Assembly: GCF_002994745.2 (NCBI RefSeq)
Contig: NC_037090.1
Coordinates: forward strand, 3,782,001-3,846,000
Length of the DNA: 64,000 bases
Direction of reading: 5' to 3'
DNA from: Rosa chinensis
Taxonomy: Eukaryota; Streptophyta; Magnoliopsida; Rosales; Rosaceae
In this document: piece by piece, positions 34,022 to 45,743 of the stretch
Position numbering within the stretch: the first letter of the stretch is position 1
How the letters are laid out: every line of letters starts with the position of its first letter
Notes under the pieces: generated by a model
Seen by the model: only the letters and a program-made list of their open reading frames with translations
What the model was told of the DNA's origin: nothing
Databases searched by the model: none
Made by a program: the position numbers and the translations under genes

Positions 34022-34141
34022 CATAGGCCACGAATAGTTTTCCTTTTTGTATCCTAGAATCAGGCTGTATCCTTGTATATATGATATACAGATCAATACA
34101 ACAATCATCACTTCCTGAAAATCTGTCTCTGTTGTTTTTCA
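34022..34141 (+). repeat. Copia-3 5' LTR, right part
   Basis: The remaining 120 bp of the LTR, ending GTTTTTCA directly before the PBS-like site. Three differences from the 3' LTR fall in this part. Confidence 0.9.
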
Positions 34142-37100
34142 CGGTATCAGAGCAGGACGCATAATCCTGACTCTTCTCTAGTCTTCTCAACATCAAATTC
34201 ACAAAGCCATAATCACAATGGCTCGTGATAATGTCCCACCATCACGATCCAATCCCAGCAAATCAGATAATTCAAAATCTAATGTCTCAAATCCATTCTT
34301 CACTCATCATTCAGACCACCCTGGATTGGTCCTAGTTTCCAAGCCTTTGAATGGAGACAACTACACAGGTTGGCAGAGGGCTATGACATTGGCTCTCAAT
34401 TCTAAAAACAAGCTCGGGTTTGTGAATGGTTCCATCAAAGCTCCATCAGCCGAATCTAACCCAAAAGGATATGCGACTTGGTCAAGATGCAACGACATGG
34501 TCCATTCATGGATTGTTAACACAGTAAGTTCTGAAATTGCTGACAGTATCATCTACTATCCTACAGCCCATGAAGTATGGGAAGATTTATGTGAGCGTTT
34601 TTCACAAGGCATTGCACCTCGCATATTTGAAATTCAGCTAGATATCGCTTCACTCAAGCAAGAACAACAATCAATTTCAGCATATTATTACACGAAATTG
34701 AAAAGTTTATGGGATGAATTGGCGTCTTATTCAGAAGCACCACAAGGAACACAAGCAGATCAACAAAAGCTCATGTAATTCTTGATGGGACTCAATGAGA
34801 CTTACAGTGCAACCCGTGATCAAATCCTCTTGATGAATCCCCTTCCAAGTGTCAGACAAGCATATGCTGCCATTGCACAAGAAGAAAATCAACGTTTCAT
34901 TGTGTCTTCACATGCTGTGGCAGAGCCCAGTTCGAACGCCGCCGCCATGGCTGTTCGGAGCTGTGGCCAGCCAAACCAGACCGGCAACAGAGGAGGTTGT
35001 GGTGACCGACCAACTTTTCAGACCGGTCGGGATGCGGAACGCAACTACACCACACGTTTTGGTTCAGGTCGAGGAAGGGGAAGGCCGCATTGCACCTATT
35101 GTGGTGATCCAAGACATTGGGTCCAAACCTGTTTTCACTTGATTGGTTTTCCTTCGGGTCATCCCAAGGCAAAGCAAGGATCTAGAAATTTCCCCAAGCA
35201 GAACATTGTTGCAAACCAGGTTACTGCAACGGGCATAGTAGAAGAGGAGAATAGGTCAGCATCAATTACTTTATCTGAGGCCCAATTTAAACAATTTTTA
35301 GCTACACTCCAACAAAAGCCCAATCCAAATACTGGCTCAAGTTCCAAAGCAAATGCAGTAACGCAGCCAGGTTTGTCTAAAATCACTTCCTGCAATTGGA
35401 TAATTGATAGCGGGGCGACCGATCATATTACTTCGTCCTCTAAATTGTTGAATACAAATAAAAATTGTGCATTACCGCCTGTTTTGCTACCTAGTGGAGA
35501 AAAAGTCCATATTGAAGCCACAGGTTCTTTGCCTCTGAGTACCATATATTATTTACATGATGTGCTGTTTGTGCCAAAGTTTAAGGTTGATTTAATGTCG
35601 GTTAGCCGTTTGACAAGAGGTCTGAATTGTTCAGTGACATTCTATCCTTATTGGTGCGTTTTGCAGGATCTGGCTATGAAGAGGACTATTGGTTTGGGTA
35701 AAGAACGTGATGGGCTATACTATTTGGTGTCACTAGCGACGGAGACAACCAGTCCTTCCATTTCCAGCCCTTCCAGATCATCTTGCAACCTCGCCATTTC
35801 CCCTACCAATCTTTGGCATGATGGCTTGGGCCATGTTTCCTCTCCATGTTTAAGTCACATAGCAAAGAATTTCCTACATTTTCCCATTCAACCAAATAAT
35901 GCTTGTCATGTATGTCCCTTGGCTAAGCAGAGTCGATTACCTTTCAGTCATAGTTCTATTTCTTCTACAAGACCTTTTGAAATAATTCATTGTGATATTT
36001 GGGGTTGTTATCGACACTCTTCTCTTTCTGGTGCTCTTTATTTTCTTACTATTGTGGATGACTTCACCAGATTTACTTTGGTTTTCTTAATGCAGCACAA
36101 AGCTAAAACACAACCACTTTTGAAACGTTTCTTTGCTCACATTCTCACTCAATTTGACTCTCGTATTCAAACTTTTAGAAGTGACAATGGTACTTTCACT
36201 TCGCTCTTTTTTTCAAGATCATGGTGTTGTCTTCCAACATTCTTGCGTTTACACGCCTCAACAAAATGAGGTTGTGAAGCATAAGCATCGTCATATTCTA
36301 CAGGTGGCTAGTGCTTTAAAGTTTTAGGCTCACCTCCCTCCACCATTCTGGGGGGATTGTGTCCTCACAACCGTCCATATAATCAATCGCTTACCCTAGC
36401 CCATCTTTTCTTACAAAACTCCATTTGAGCTTCTTTACTCAAAAACGCCTTCTTTTTCTCATCTTCGAGTTTTTGGTTGCTTAGCTTATGCAACTAATGT
36501 GCACCCTACTCATAAATTTGACACCCGAGAAATTCCTTCCATTTTCATTGGTTACCCGGTCGGTCAAAAAGCCTTCAAATCGTTTAACTTATCGACTAAG
36601 AAAATTTTTACAAGTCGAGATGTTAGATTTCATGAAGATTTGTTTCCTTATGCCTCCAATCAGCCCACTCTTCCTTCTGCCCCGTTGGCCCATGACCCAG
36701 GCCCAATTCCACTTCTCTCTAACTCCTTTTTTGACTCAACTTTTGACTCCCAAATGCCTCCCACGACTGTTTCTTCTTCTCAGCCATCCCTAGACACGCG
36801 ACCTTCTCAGCCAATCACAGACCCACGTCTTGTTAGCTACCGCTACCACCGCCTCCGCCTCTAACAGTCCGGCCCCCCGTCACCCTTCGCCAGTATTCCC
36901 GTCGACCCAAACCGCCTGCTCCACCGCCGCTCGTCCCTCCTCTGTCGTCCTTCCCTCTTCCTACCCCTCCGCCGTCCCCGGTGCCGGGATGGTCACCATC
37001 CCCTCTTTCTCCTCCTCCCTAGCCTCCACCCGAGGCTGTTCCAAACCCCCTTCCTCATCCCACCCCGCCACAGGCTTGGTTCGCTGATTTCGAGTTCTAC

Positions 37101-37710
37101 ACGACTCCTTCTCGTCGGGTCCGACCAGAGGAACTCGCCATCCGTTGGAAAATTTTGTCTCTTATCATCGCTACACTCCTGCATACTCCTCTTTTATTGC
37201 TCAGATTAGTGCAGTCCGTCACTACAAAAAAGAATTCGATTGGCCACAGTGCAAGGCGGTCGCTAAAAGCCAAATTGTCGTCGCAAAAGACCAACGGCGA
37301 CTGCTAGGCAATGGCAAAATTGCCGATGTCGTTGGTGGCATCGCCATTGCTATCTGCGATAGCAATTACGCCGTCACATTGATTTTGGCCACGGTATTTA
37401 CGCCGTCGCATGATTTTTGGCAACGGCATAATGGCGACGCCATCATCAATTTTGCCATTGCCAAAGGTCATTGGCGACAGCAACATTGCCGTCGCAAAAG
37501 TACATTTATTGTTTAAAAAAAAAACCTAGCATGTTATTTTGCATACCAGATTTTCTTTTTGAGCAAAAGAAGCCATATAAATCATAAATTTCATGTTTTT
37601 TCACATTATTTCTCACCAATCTTGAAAAATACAAAAACATTCAAAAATTGAAATACATAATGCTGACGCCCAGTAGGCTAAGTATCATGACCTACATACT
37701 CTGAGCTATT

Positions 37711-37939
37711 GAGGTGATTGAAAAGCTTCTTTGCCTTGATGAGTCATATTCAATTGCTAACTCATAAAACTTGGACGTTGTAGCAGCCGATACTTGATAG
37801 GACTCATTGTTTTGACAAATCCCCTTGATTAATGCATCTTGTCCCAGAACATATCCCTTGGCAACCATTGTTTTGACAACTTCCGCAGCAACAGTTACTG
37901 CCAGAGCTAGAAATGAACTGACTTGTGTGAATAGCCTGC
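37711..37939 (-). pseudogene. Captured exon resembling a BPA1-like (binding partner of ACD11) gene
   Basis: On the minus strand, after an acceptor-like TTGCAG at 37936-37941, the block reads SFLALAVTVAAEVVKTMVAK, GYVLGQDALIKG and then YQVSAATTSKFYEL. This pattern (VVKTMLAKGYVLGKDAL, then QVSATAAAKV) is characteristic of the region after the RRM in plant BPA1/BPL proteins, which bind the lipid-transfer protein ACD11 and influence cell death. Other possible minus-strand exon pieces (near 38828-38985, reading KTMEKGVAKAGQANKN) cannot be assigned. It is a fragment within CACTA-2 and is not expected to be functional. Confidence 0.5.
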
Positions 37940-37989
37940 AATTTTATGTAAATTATGTTAAGCTATAGAACATTGTACCACTAAGCAAT

Positions 37990-40500
37990 AATCAGAATTC
38001 AAGCTAGATGATTGAATGTTCTTTCATGTATAGAGGAGGCAACTATGCATGCAAACATTAAGGCAAAAATCTTTGATCTAGGCATGTCCTTGTAAGGTGC
38101 ACCCCCTTATTTATAAATATAGTGTTGGCAATAAATGACTTTGAAGTTGCTTTGTGACAATTACAATCTTTAAGTTTCTTGATGAGAATTATATGGGATT
38201 TATAAAACATGAGAAGTGCCATCATTTGGATTAGTATTAACACCCACAGAAGAGATAAAGAAAGAGAAGAAGAGATAAATTACATGCATCCTAGCCTCAT
38301 CCTGTTTCCCAAGACCTCTCCATATAGTTCAACCTGAAACATGATACCATTAGAAAGAAAGGGGGTAAAGGTAAAAGCAAGAAATATGTCGAGGAGACTA
38401 GCAGTAGACATTAAAATCATATTGCTCCCATTATACTACTACTGAAAAATCATATAGCAAATACATATAAATGCATCAATGCGCATATCAATCAAAATCT
38501 GAATCAGAAGCATTCCCATATCTTATGAATTCAAAAGGGAAGAGAAAAGCAGTTACTGCTCACTCCAACTAATGTTATGATTTTACTTTATGAATAATAT
38601 ATTTTTACATGAATTGCTTCCAAACAAACATGTAGCAAATAACTGCATTATACACATCATATACACCTAATTCAAGCCAAAGTGTAGATACCACAACTGC
38701 CCATGATTAAATTAAAAATCAATACTAAACATAATATGTAGAAAGAATAATTAAGTAAATAGCAGAGCTGCACTATCCAAAACCAGATTCTTTGATTATC
38801 TAGATAACAGGAAAGGTATGGAATATACCACAACAACATATCCAAAGCCAGATGACCTATCACCAGTCGATGAAATCCCGGTTACACTACTGAAAGTATT
38901 TTCACTACAGTTTTTATTTGCTTGACCAGCTTTAGCTACACCTTTTTCCATGGTTTTGGCTGCAATCTCTGGCCTGTTTCAGAGAAGAGAGAGAGAGATA
39001 TATGGACTGTTCAGAGAAGAGAGGGAGAGGGAGAGAGAGAGAGAGTGTGTGTGTGTGTGTGTGATCTATATTACACACAGATGTGCCTACTTTTTATAAA
39101 GTATACAAGAGTTACTGATAGCCATACCCCCTTGTGGATTGAGCCAAAAAAAATAGTTAGTAATTTTAGAAACCAAAACTACAAAGAAGTTAAATAGTTG
39201 AAAACTCATGTTTGTACACTTTGACCAATTTTACTTTGTAGAACCAAGCAAATGGGCTGGAAATTCATCCATAATCTCCACAACATTCATCCACTTCAAC
39301 TACTCTTACTGTCATGCAGACATTACAAATGAGAAACTTATTACGTATAATGGCCCATCATACTTCCCAAGGCTTCTTAAATATACACTTCAATTTAAAT
39401 CTTCAGTATGATCACTAAGCTATGTATTAAGTTTTCTTTACAACATGCAGATGTAGCTCCATATACTAACTTTAGGTACGCATGTTTATTCATGATATGT
39501 ATTTCAACTAATATAATAGTATAGAACAGTCCCACAATAATGGCAAAGAAGTAGTAAACCTCCAAAATTCTAGTGACCCCTTGTCATTAAGCTCCAGTAT
39601 AATCGTGTAATTTGCTGACTGGAAGTAAATATAAGTCACAAAAAGTTATCTCAATTGGTTTCACCATTCAGTCAATTATCCTCTTAAGTTAAACTGATCT
39701 AGTATTCAGTCCAGCAGGAAGCCTGTCTGGATTATCCAAGTGGTAATGACCATACCTACACAATTAATTAGCATTGAATTGAGAAAAGAAAACAGATATC
39801 ACTTTCAGACATTGGTGGAATCATCGGTCCCTTCTGTTTCTTTATCAGTGTATTTTATAAGAGTGTTCAGTACGTGATTACTTATCCATGTTCATAGTTT
39901 ACAGATTATCATTGCCCGGAAAGAACTAAACGTGAATGTAACCACACCATTCTAAGCTTAACCAAATCAAAACCTCTAGCATTGCTTCACAACAAAACCA
40001 GCAACGGAATTGAAACAATGAAGCAACATAACCATCCAATCACTTTAACAAGAAAATAACCAGAAAAATTCAAAACAATTTCAATTACATTATCAAATTC
40101 AAAGCTTCAAAGCAACAAAGAGAGTACCTTAAACAATCAGTCCGACTCCTCCGCCTCCAGTTATCCATGACCCAGTGCCCATTTCTATACAAAACATCCA
40201 TGAATTGAAAAACTTACTCTCAGTTCTGAAGGCGTCTTTCTTTTCACTAGGCCAACCTTCATCTTTCCGCCGCCAATCTTCACAGCAGCCGGCGTAAAGA
40301 ACTAGGTCCAGCAGCCTCGGCCATACCTTTGCCTCAAAACACTATCGACCGCGGATCTTTCCCAAGATATGATTTTGAGCATCGATTCAATATGTCAGAG
40401 AAAGGAACAAAAAAAATGAATCTACGCAGTCCAACATCCCGATTCAATCACCATTGATTACAAGAACCCTAATTTGTCATCTGAGAATAAATTACCAGAA
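37990..40500. other. CACTA-2 interior without assigned gene
   Basis: AT-rich sequence with splice-like junctions but no family I recognise apart from the BPA1-like block. A (GA)n/(GT)n compound microsatellite lies at 38983-39062. Confidence 0.4.
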
Positions 40501-42520
40501 AAATTGCATCAGAATCTGGCAATTTGTATAATTTGAGCATCGATAGAAGAATGTCTAACCTCATCGAACAAGAGAGTTCCAGAGAAGAGGCATCGAAAAT
40601 CAAAATCCGCCAAAATCTGAGTGTGAAGTCGCGTCGAGGGAGCTGAATTGCTATGGTTTCGGTCAATTAACAGAGGAGAGAGCGAGTTACTAGAGAGAGA
40701 GATGCAGAAGTGAAGGTAATGGAGATATGTTGATGTTTTGATGCACAAGAGGAGGAGACGACGTGGCTTAGCAGTAAAAGAAGAAAGAATCATGCGACGG
40801 AAGATGGTTGCAGTCGCAAACCCAAGTGATTTTAGCAACGGCATCTTATTGCTGACGCAAACTTATTATGCTTTTGCGACTACACGTTTTGCCGAAGCAA
40901 ATATATGAGCTTTGGTGACGGCAATTGAGTGCCGACGCTAACCATGTGTAGCGAATTGAATTCTTTTTTGTAGTGCATGAACCTAGTTCCTATTCTGAGG
41001 CGGCTTCTGTCCGCGAATGGCGAGATGCCATGAGAGCCGAGTTGGAGGCCTTGCAGGCCAACAATACATGGACCCTCACCACGCTGCCCCCTGGGAAGTC
41101 CCCAATTGGTTGTCGATGGGTTTGCAAAGTCAAGCACAAGTCTGATGGTTCCATTGAACGATACAAGGCCCGGTTGGTGGCCAAGGGCTTCACGCAGTTG
41201 GCAGGTATTAACTATCAGGACACTTTTTCTCCTACTGCTAAAATTGTTACAGTCTGTTGTCTACTTGCATTGGCTGCGTCCCGTGGCTGGTCCCTTTCTC
41301 AGCTCGATGTCAACAATGCCTTCCTCCATGGCAATCTAGATGAAGAGATTTATATGTCTCCACCGCCAGGGCTCCGGAGACAGGGGATCGAGGAGCATTT
41401 GGTTTGTCGGTTGCATAAATCCTTGAATGGTCTAAAACAAGCTTCAAGGCAGTGATTTTCTAGATTTTCAGAAGTTATTCGGTCTGCTGGTTTTGTGCAA
41501 TGTAGAGCGGACTTCTCTCTTTTTACCATAAGGCAAGGCAAGTCTTTTACAGTCTTATTGATATATGTTGATGACATATTAATTACTGGCAATGATCCTG
41601 TGAGTATAGCTGATGTTAAGAATTTTTTGCATAAAACATTCCGTTTGAAAGATCTTGGCTGCGTAAAGTATTTTCTTGGCATTGAGGTTCTGCATCCAAG
41701 AGAGGAATTTTTATTTGTCAACGCAAGTATGCGTTAGAAATTATAAAAGATGCAGGATTATTGGGCGCTGCCCCTGTTGATACACCCATGGAACGTGGTT
41801 TAAAGTTGTCAATAAGACTGAGTTACTCAAAGATCCAGAGAAGTATAGGCGTTTGGTTGGAAGATTGATCTATCTCATAGTGTCAAGGCCAGATATTACA
41901 TATCTTGTTCATATATTAAGCAGGTTTATGCATCAGCTTCGAAAAGCCTATTGGGAGACAGCTTTGCGAGTGGTGCACTACCTCAAGTCAGCTCCTGGTC
42001 AAGGCTTATTCTTTTTCTCAAATAGTGATCTTCTGCTACGAGCTTTGTGACTCAAATTGAACCGGTTGTCCACTTACAAGAAGGTCTATTACAGGGTATT
42101 GTGTGTTCTTAGGACCTTCTTTAATCTCATGGAGATCAAAACGTCAGAAAACAGCCTCTCTTTCTTTAGCTGAAGCATAGTATCGTGCTATGACAGGAGT
42201 TTGTTGTGAGTTGACTTGGCTATATTCTTTACTTCAAGACTTGGAGATTTTACACCAGGAAACGACATTGTTTTATTGTGACAACAAGGTTGCTTTACAT
42301 ATAGCAGCAAATCCAGTGTTTCATGAACGTACAAGACATATAAAGATGGATTGTCACTATATCAAGGATAAGATCCAAGATGGTTCAGTGGAGACACGGT
42401 TTGTGAGTTCTAGAAATCAATTGGCTGATGTTCTGACTAAAGCTCTTGGCAAGGAAGACTTCATGCTTATGATTCGCAAGTTGGGCGTGCAAGATATCCA
42501 CTCTCCAACTTGAGGGGGAG

Positions 42521-42735
42521 TGTTAGAAAGTATAGCAAAATTAGGTTGGTATAGCTGTCAACATTTAACACATTCATTCTGTATCATCACAATTAATTCT
42601 ATATAATTAGGCATTCATAGGCCACGAATAGTTTTCCTTTTTGTATCCTAGAATCAAGTTGTATCCTTGTATATATGATATACAGATCAATACAACAATC
42701 ATCACTTCCTGAAAATCTGTCTCAGTTGTTTTTCA
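42521..42735 (+). repeat. Copia-3 3' LTR
   Basis: 215 bp, uninterrupted, TGTTAGAAAG to TTTTTCA, followed by the ATATT duplication. It provides the template showing where MULE-2 split the 5' LTR. Confidence 0.93.
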
Positions 42736-43075
42736 ATATTACATTATTACCAAGACTTGACATGAAGTAAATCTGTAGTTCTGTACATGCATTACAAAAC
42801 TCCCAATCCCAATGTCTATTTTTTCAAATTAGCCATCGGTCCGTCTGGCGACACCAAAGAATTGGAAACTTCAACATGATGGATGGAACTTCTATCAGCG
42901 TCAAGCCTTCAAGTCTGTATTTGAAGGTGGAGTTATGAACACCGTCTCCATCAAGTACTTATTGATCGAGCCAATTCACAGAGTTTCCTGCAAGTTTTGC
43001 AATGAAATTTCTACAAGTTTTGATTACAAATCTCGCGCAGAATCGATCCAATTTTTTCTCTGTCTGTACTGCTTA
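42736..43075 (+). other. Unit A downstream flank of the copine
   Basis: Matches unit B downstream sequence (about 55140-55225 and 56195-56330). Shared words include GTCTATTTTTTCAAATTAGC, GGAAACTTCAACATG and TCTCGCGCAGAATCGATCC. No coding region. Confidence 0.7.
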
Positions 43076-45738
43076 TGACAGGACCCGCCCCGAATTTCAC
43101 CCTGAAATCCGAGGTGGCCCTGTGGGGCCCACCTTAGGGATAACTCTACCAAAAATTCGGCAGAGTCACCTCTAAAATGGACTACCCAAAAACCTGTAAA
43201 ACACATAAAACACTTCAAGCAAACCAACCTTATACTCCTGGAGCCACCCTGCTCCCAATTACCAACAACTCCACTTTCACAAAACACAAAACTTAAAAAT
43301 ACTAATCCCAAAGGTTAAGCAGAGCAATACTACTATACATAGGGATATAACCGAAGACTAAAGGATCAAGTAATCCTACACTGCGGAAGTAGTGAGAACT
43401 ATGCCTCAAATGTCATGTACGCCCGACCTCCCCTAATTCGCCTGCAAACTGGGCATTTGAAACCGAAAGGCCCAGGGGAAAGTAGACGAAAAACGTTAGC
43501 GTGAGTGGACAAAAATAAGCAATTTAAAGGAAAAAGGATTTCATACTTTCCCACATTTATTCTCTTTAATAACCGATGCATGCAACAATTAGAAAAAAAT
43601 ACATTTAGCTTTAAATCCAAGAATTCCAAAACGATAAATCGACTAGCCTCGCTAGCCACCACATTCGAAAACTATATCGTAAAATCGAAATCTCATTTCT
43701 CAAGAAAATAAGACCAGCCCCGCTGGATACAGTGAAAATCGGACTAGCCCCGCTAGTCAAGCAACAATAAATTATGGGGAAGAAGTTTCACCAGACGAAA
43801 GAAGGGAGCCTCCCAGGCTCGGGTCGGAGTGTCCCACACTCTGGAGCATCCCATGCTCTGCTCTTACTCACCCACAAACACATAGTAAGCAGGGAGGAGT
43901 ACTAATAGGCTAGCTAGCAATATAATATATATAACGACCCAAGTATGGTGGGTAAAAACTAACAAAATTCCATAAATCTTTAAGGCTTCCCCATGTCCCA
44001 AGAATAAAGAAAACACGGGTACGATTCCCAACCGTACCCGGAAATTCTCGTCAAGTCGTATAAAGTAACAGCGTGTCCCACACGCTAAAGGAATAAATAG
44101 GTTGTCAATGAGGCATTCCCAATGCCAAAACCAATGATCAAATAAATAATCAAGAAAATAATTCCAGCGAAATCCCATTTCGAAAATCTTTCCAAAAATC
44201 TCAAATCCACGAATAGGAATATAATATAAATAGCATAATTCCGGAAATCACCTCGGAAATAATTCGTCGAAAATCAACATCAATTATAAATTCGAATCCG
44301 AGCATAACAACTTAATAACCGAAATTCTCAACCGGTATAAATCATAATTATTCAAGAGAATCATTATTTAAAAGCAAATCCATGAGATAAATCGCAATCA
44401 ACTTTATATGCTCGGAAAATAACATGTTAATTAAATAGAACAAGCTTTAATAAATAAATGCATGCATCACTTATTTAAAACAAACGTCCACTCACAGTAC
44501 TATTGGGCAACCACGCAAACGAGTTCCTTCATCTAGCCGTAGCTCGCGACATTGCCCTGTACACAATTATATTTCCATAAACGGTAATCCGATAAAATAA
44601 TTACGAACTTAAACGAAATCCGAAAATCCCTATCTCCAATACTTCTCAAATTCAACCCAAATCTCTTCCACAATTCCAATTCCTCAATTTACATATTCCA
44701 TAATGAAAACGAGGGAAATCCGACGGCCGGATTTCCCATAATTCCACCACAAAACTCCAAACTTCGAAAATTCACAAACAATTCCAAACTCCTCCAAAAT
44801 TCACCAAACTTCACATATAAGCTCTATGATAATTATAGAATTTAACTAGCTAAAAATTGAAATTTATAAACTACCCTAGCCGCCGTTACAGCCGCCCACA
44901 GTGGCAGCGCCGCCGCCACTGCCACCAACTCCAATGGCCACCAAAATTTGGCAGCGCCACCTACTCAACACACTGATTCAACTTCTCAACTACAACATTC
45001 CCAAATAACAATTAAAAACGGCCGAAATCGATCAATGAACAAAAACCCAGAAATCCTCAAGAACCCTAGAATTTCAATTCGTCGATTCGGCATCTACACA
45101 ACAAATCGTGATACAAGGCCATAGGGGAAATGATCAGTGATGAAAACCGAACCTTCGACGGCGAAATGGGGACCGGAGGTGGCCGTAATCGCCGGAAATC
45201 GGCAAAAGCTTCAAACTGCAGCCGGAGGGGATTTTGCTTCGATCCGAGCTTTTCCGGTCAAATCGTCGAAAACCAAGGTTAATAGGGTGATGAGAGGGAG
45301 GAGGCGCTCCTCTGATGACTGGTGGCACGCCGGTTGGTGGCCGGAAAGCTGCAAATCGAAGGGGAGAAGGAAACAGGCCGAACCGGAGAAAAGAGAGGTC
45401 GGGGGAGAGGAGAGAGAAAGAGGAAGGGTGGGTTTCCGGAAATGGAAACCTACCCTGGGTAAATTTCTATTTTTATCAAAAATTACTATGAACAGTAATT
45501 TACATTTTTGGCCACAACTCTCGCATACTAAGTCCGATTTTTACGCACCACATATGCACGCGCTCGGTTTAACGCCCCCTACAACTTCCATGAAGAACAT
45601 TTTCTCAAATTTTGACCCGAACAAAAAGTCAACTTTTAGGGCCACTAAAAGTATCGAAACAAAGTAAAAAGTGAAAGTAATTGTCGTTTACCGTCCAAAT
45701 GACTAGTAAACAGGTGAATTTAGATTCGGGACGTTACA
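43076..45738 (+). mobile_element. 2.66-kb solo LTR, probably Ty3/gypsy
   Basis: Begins TGACAGGACCCGCCCCG and ends GGGACGTTACA, with a perfect 5-bp duplication GCTTA (43071-43075 and 45739-45743). The empty site appears in unit B as TTTGCTTAATTACATGC near 56325. No PBS, polypurine tract or polyprotein lies inside, so the single TG...CA block is best read as a solo LTR left by LTR-LTR recombination. Its long length and TGACAGGACCC start suggest a gypsy family. A 176-codon ORF at 45137-45667 has no recognisable domain and is not called as a gene. Confidence 0.8.
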
Positions 45739-45743
45739 GCTTA

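Larger units (their letters stand above)
37220..40975. mobile_element. CACTA-2: non-autonomous CACTA element inside Copia-3 pol
   Basis: The left end CACTACAAAAAAGAATTC and the reversed right end CACTACAAAAAAGAATTC are identical for 18 bp. Flanking triplets CGT (37217-37219) and CAT (40976-40978) are an imperfect 3-bp duplication, one transition apart, and fall within a codon of the copia frame. Subterminal regions are rich in GCGACGGCA-type and CCGTCGCAA-type words on both sides (37240-37505 and 40790-40960). The TIR and subterminal repeat family differs from CACTA-1. No transposase is seen. Minus-strand exon-like blocks occupy part of the interior. Confidence 0.93.
34218..42513 (+). pseudogene. 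Copia-3 gag-pol polyprotein, degenerate and split by CACTA-2
   Basis: Closely related to the Copia-2 protein along its length (same gag start style, zinc knuckle CTYCGDPRHWVQTC, protease DSGATDHI). Stops and frame changes occur at 34776-34778, around 36200 (integrase), 36325 and 36400, and after 36862. CACTA-2 then cuts the frame between the linker and reverse transcriptase. Pol resumes at 40976 ([11 protein letters not shown]) with [10 protein letters not shown] and YVDDILITG, broken by stops at 41453-41455 and 41737 and by several later shifts. The tail CDNKVALHIAANP is readable to 42513. The gag knuckle has Arg in place of the usual Gly before His. No product is expected. Confidence 0.92.
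30237..42735 (+). mobile_element. Copia-3: old Ty1/copia element just downstream of BON3-A, interrupted twice
   Basis: A perfect duplication ATATT flanks the element (30232-30236 and 42736-42740). The 5' LTR is 30237-30331 plus 34022-34141 and the 3' LTR is 42521-42735, both 215 bp once MULE-2 is removed. Nine differences between them make this the oldest of the four copia insertions. A PBS-like CGGTATCAGAGC follows at 34142 and the polypurine tract GAGGGGGAG ends at 42520. The internal coding region is heavily mutated and interrupted by CACTA-2. It begins 93 bp after the BON3-A stop codon, so it lies in or next to the 3' UTR. Confidence 0.93.

Noticed and set aside
45137..45667. 176-codon ORF inside the solo LTR
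   Set aside because: Lies wholly within a TG...CA block with perfect target duplication and has no domain. Long gypsy LTRs often contain such chance frames.
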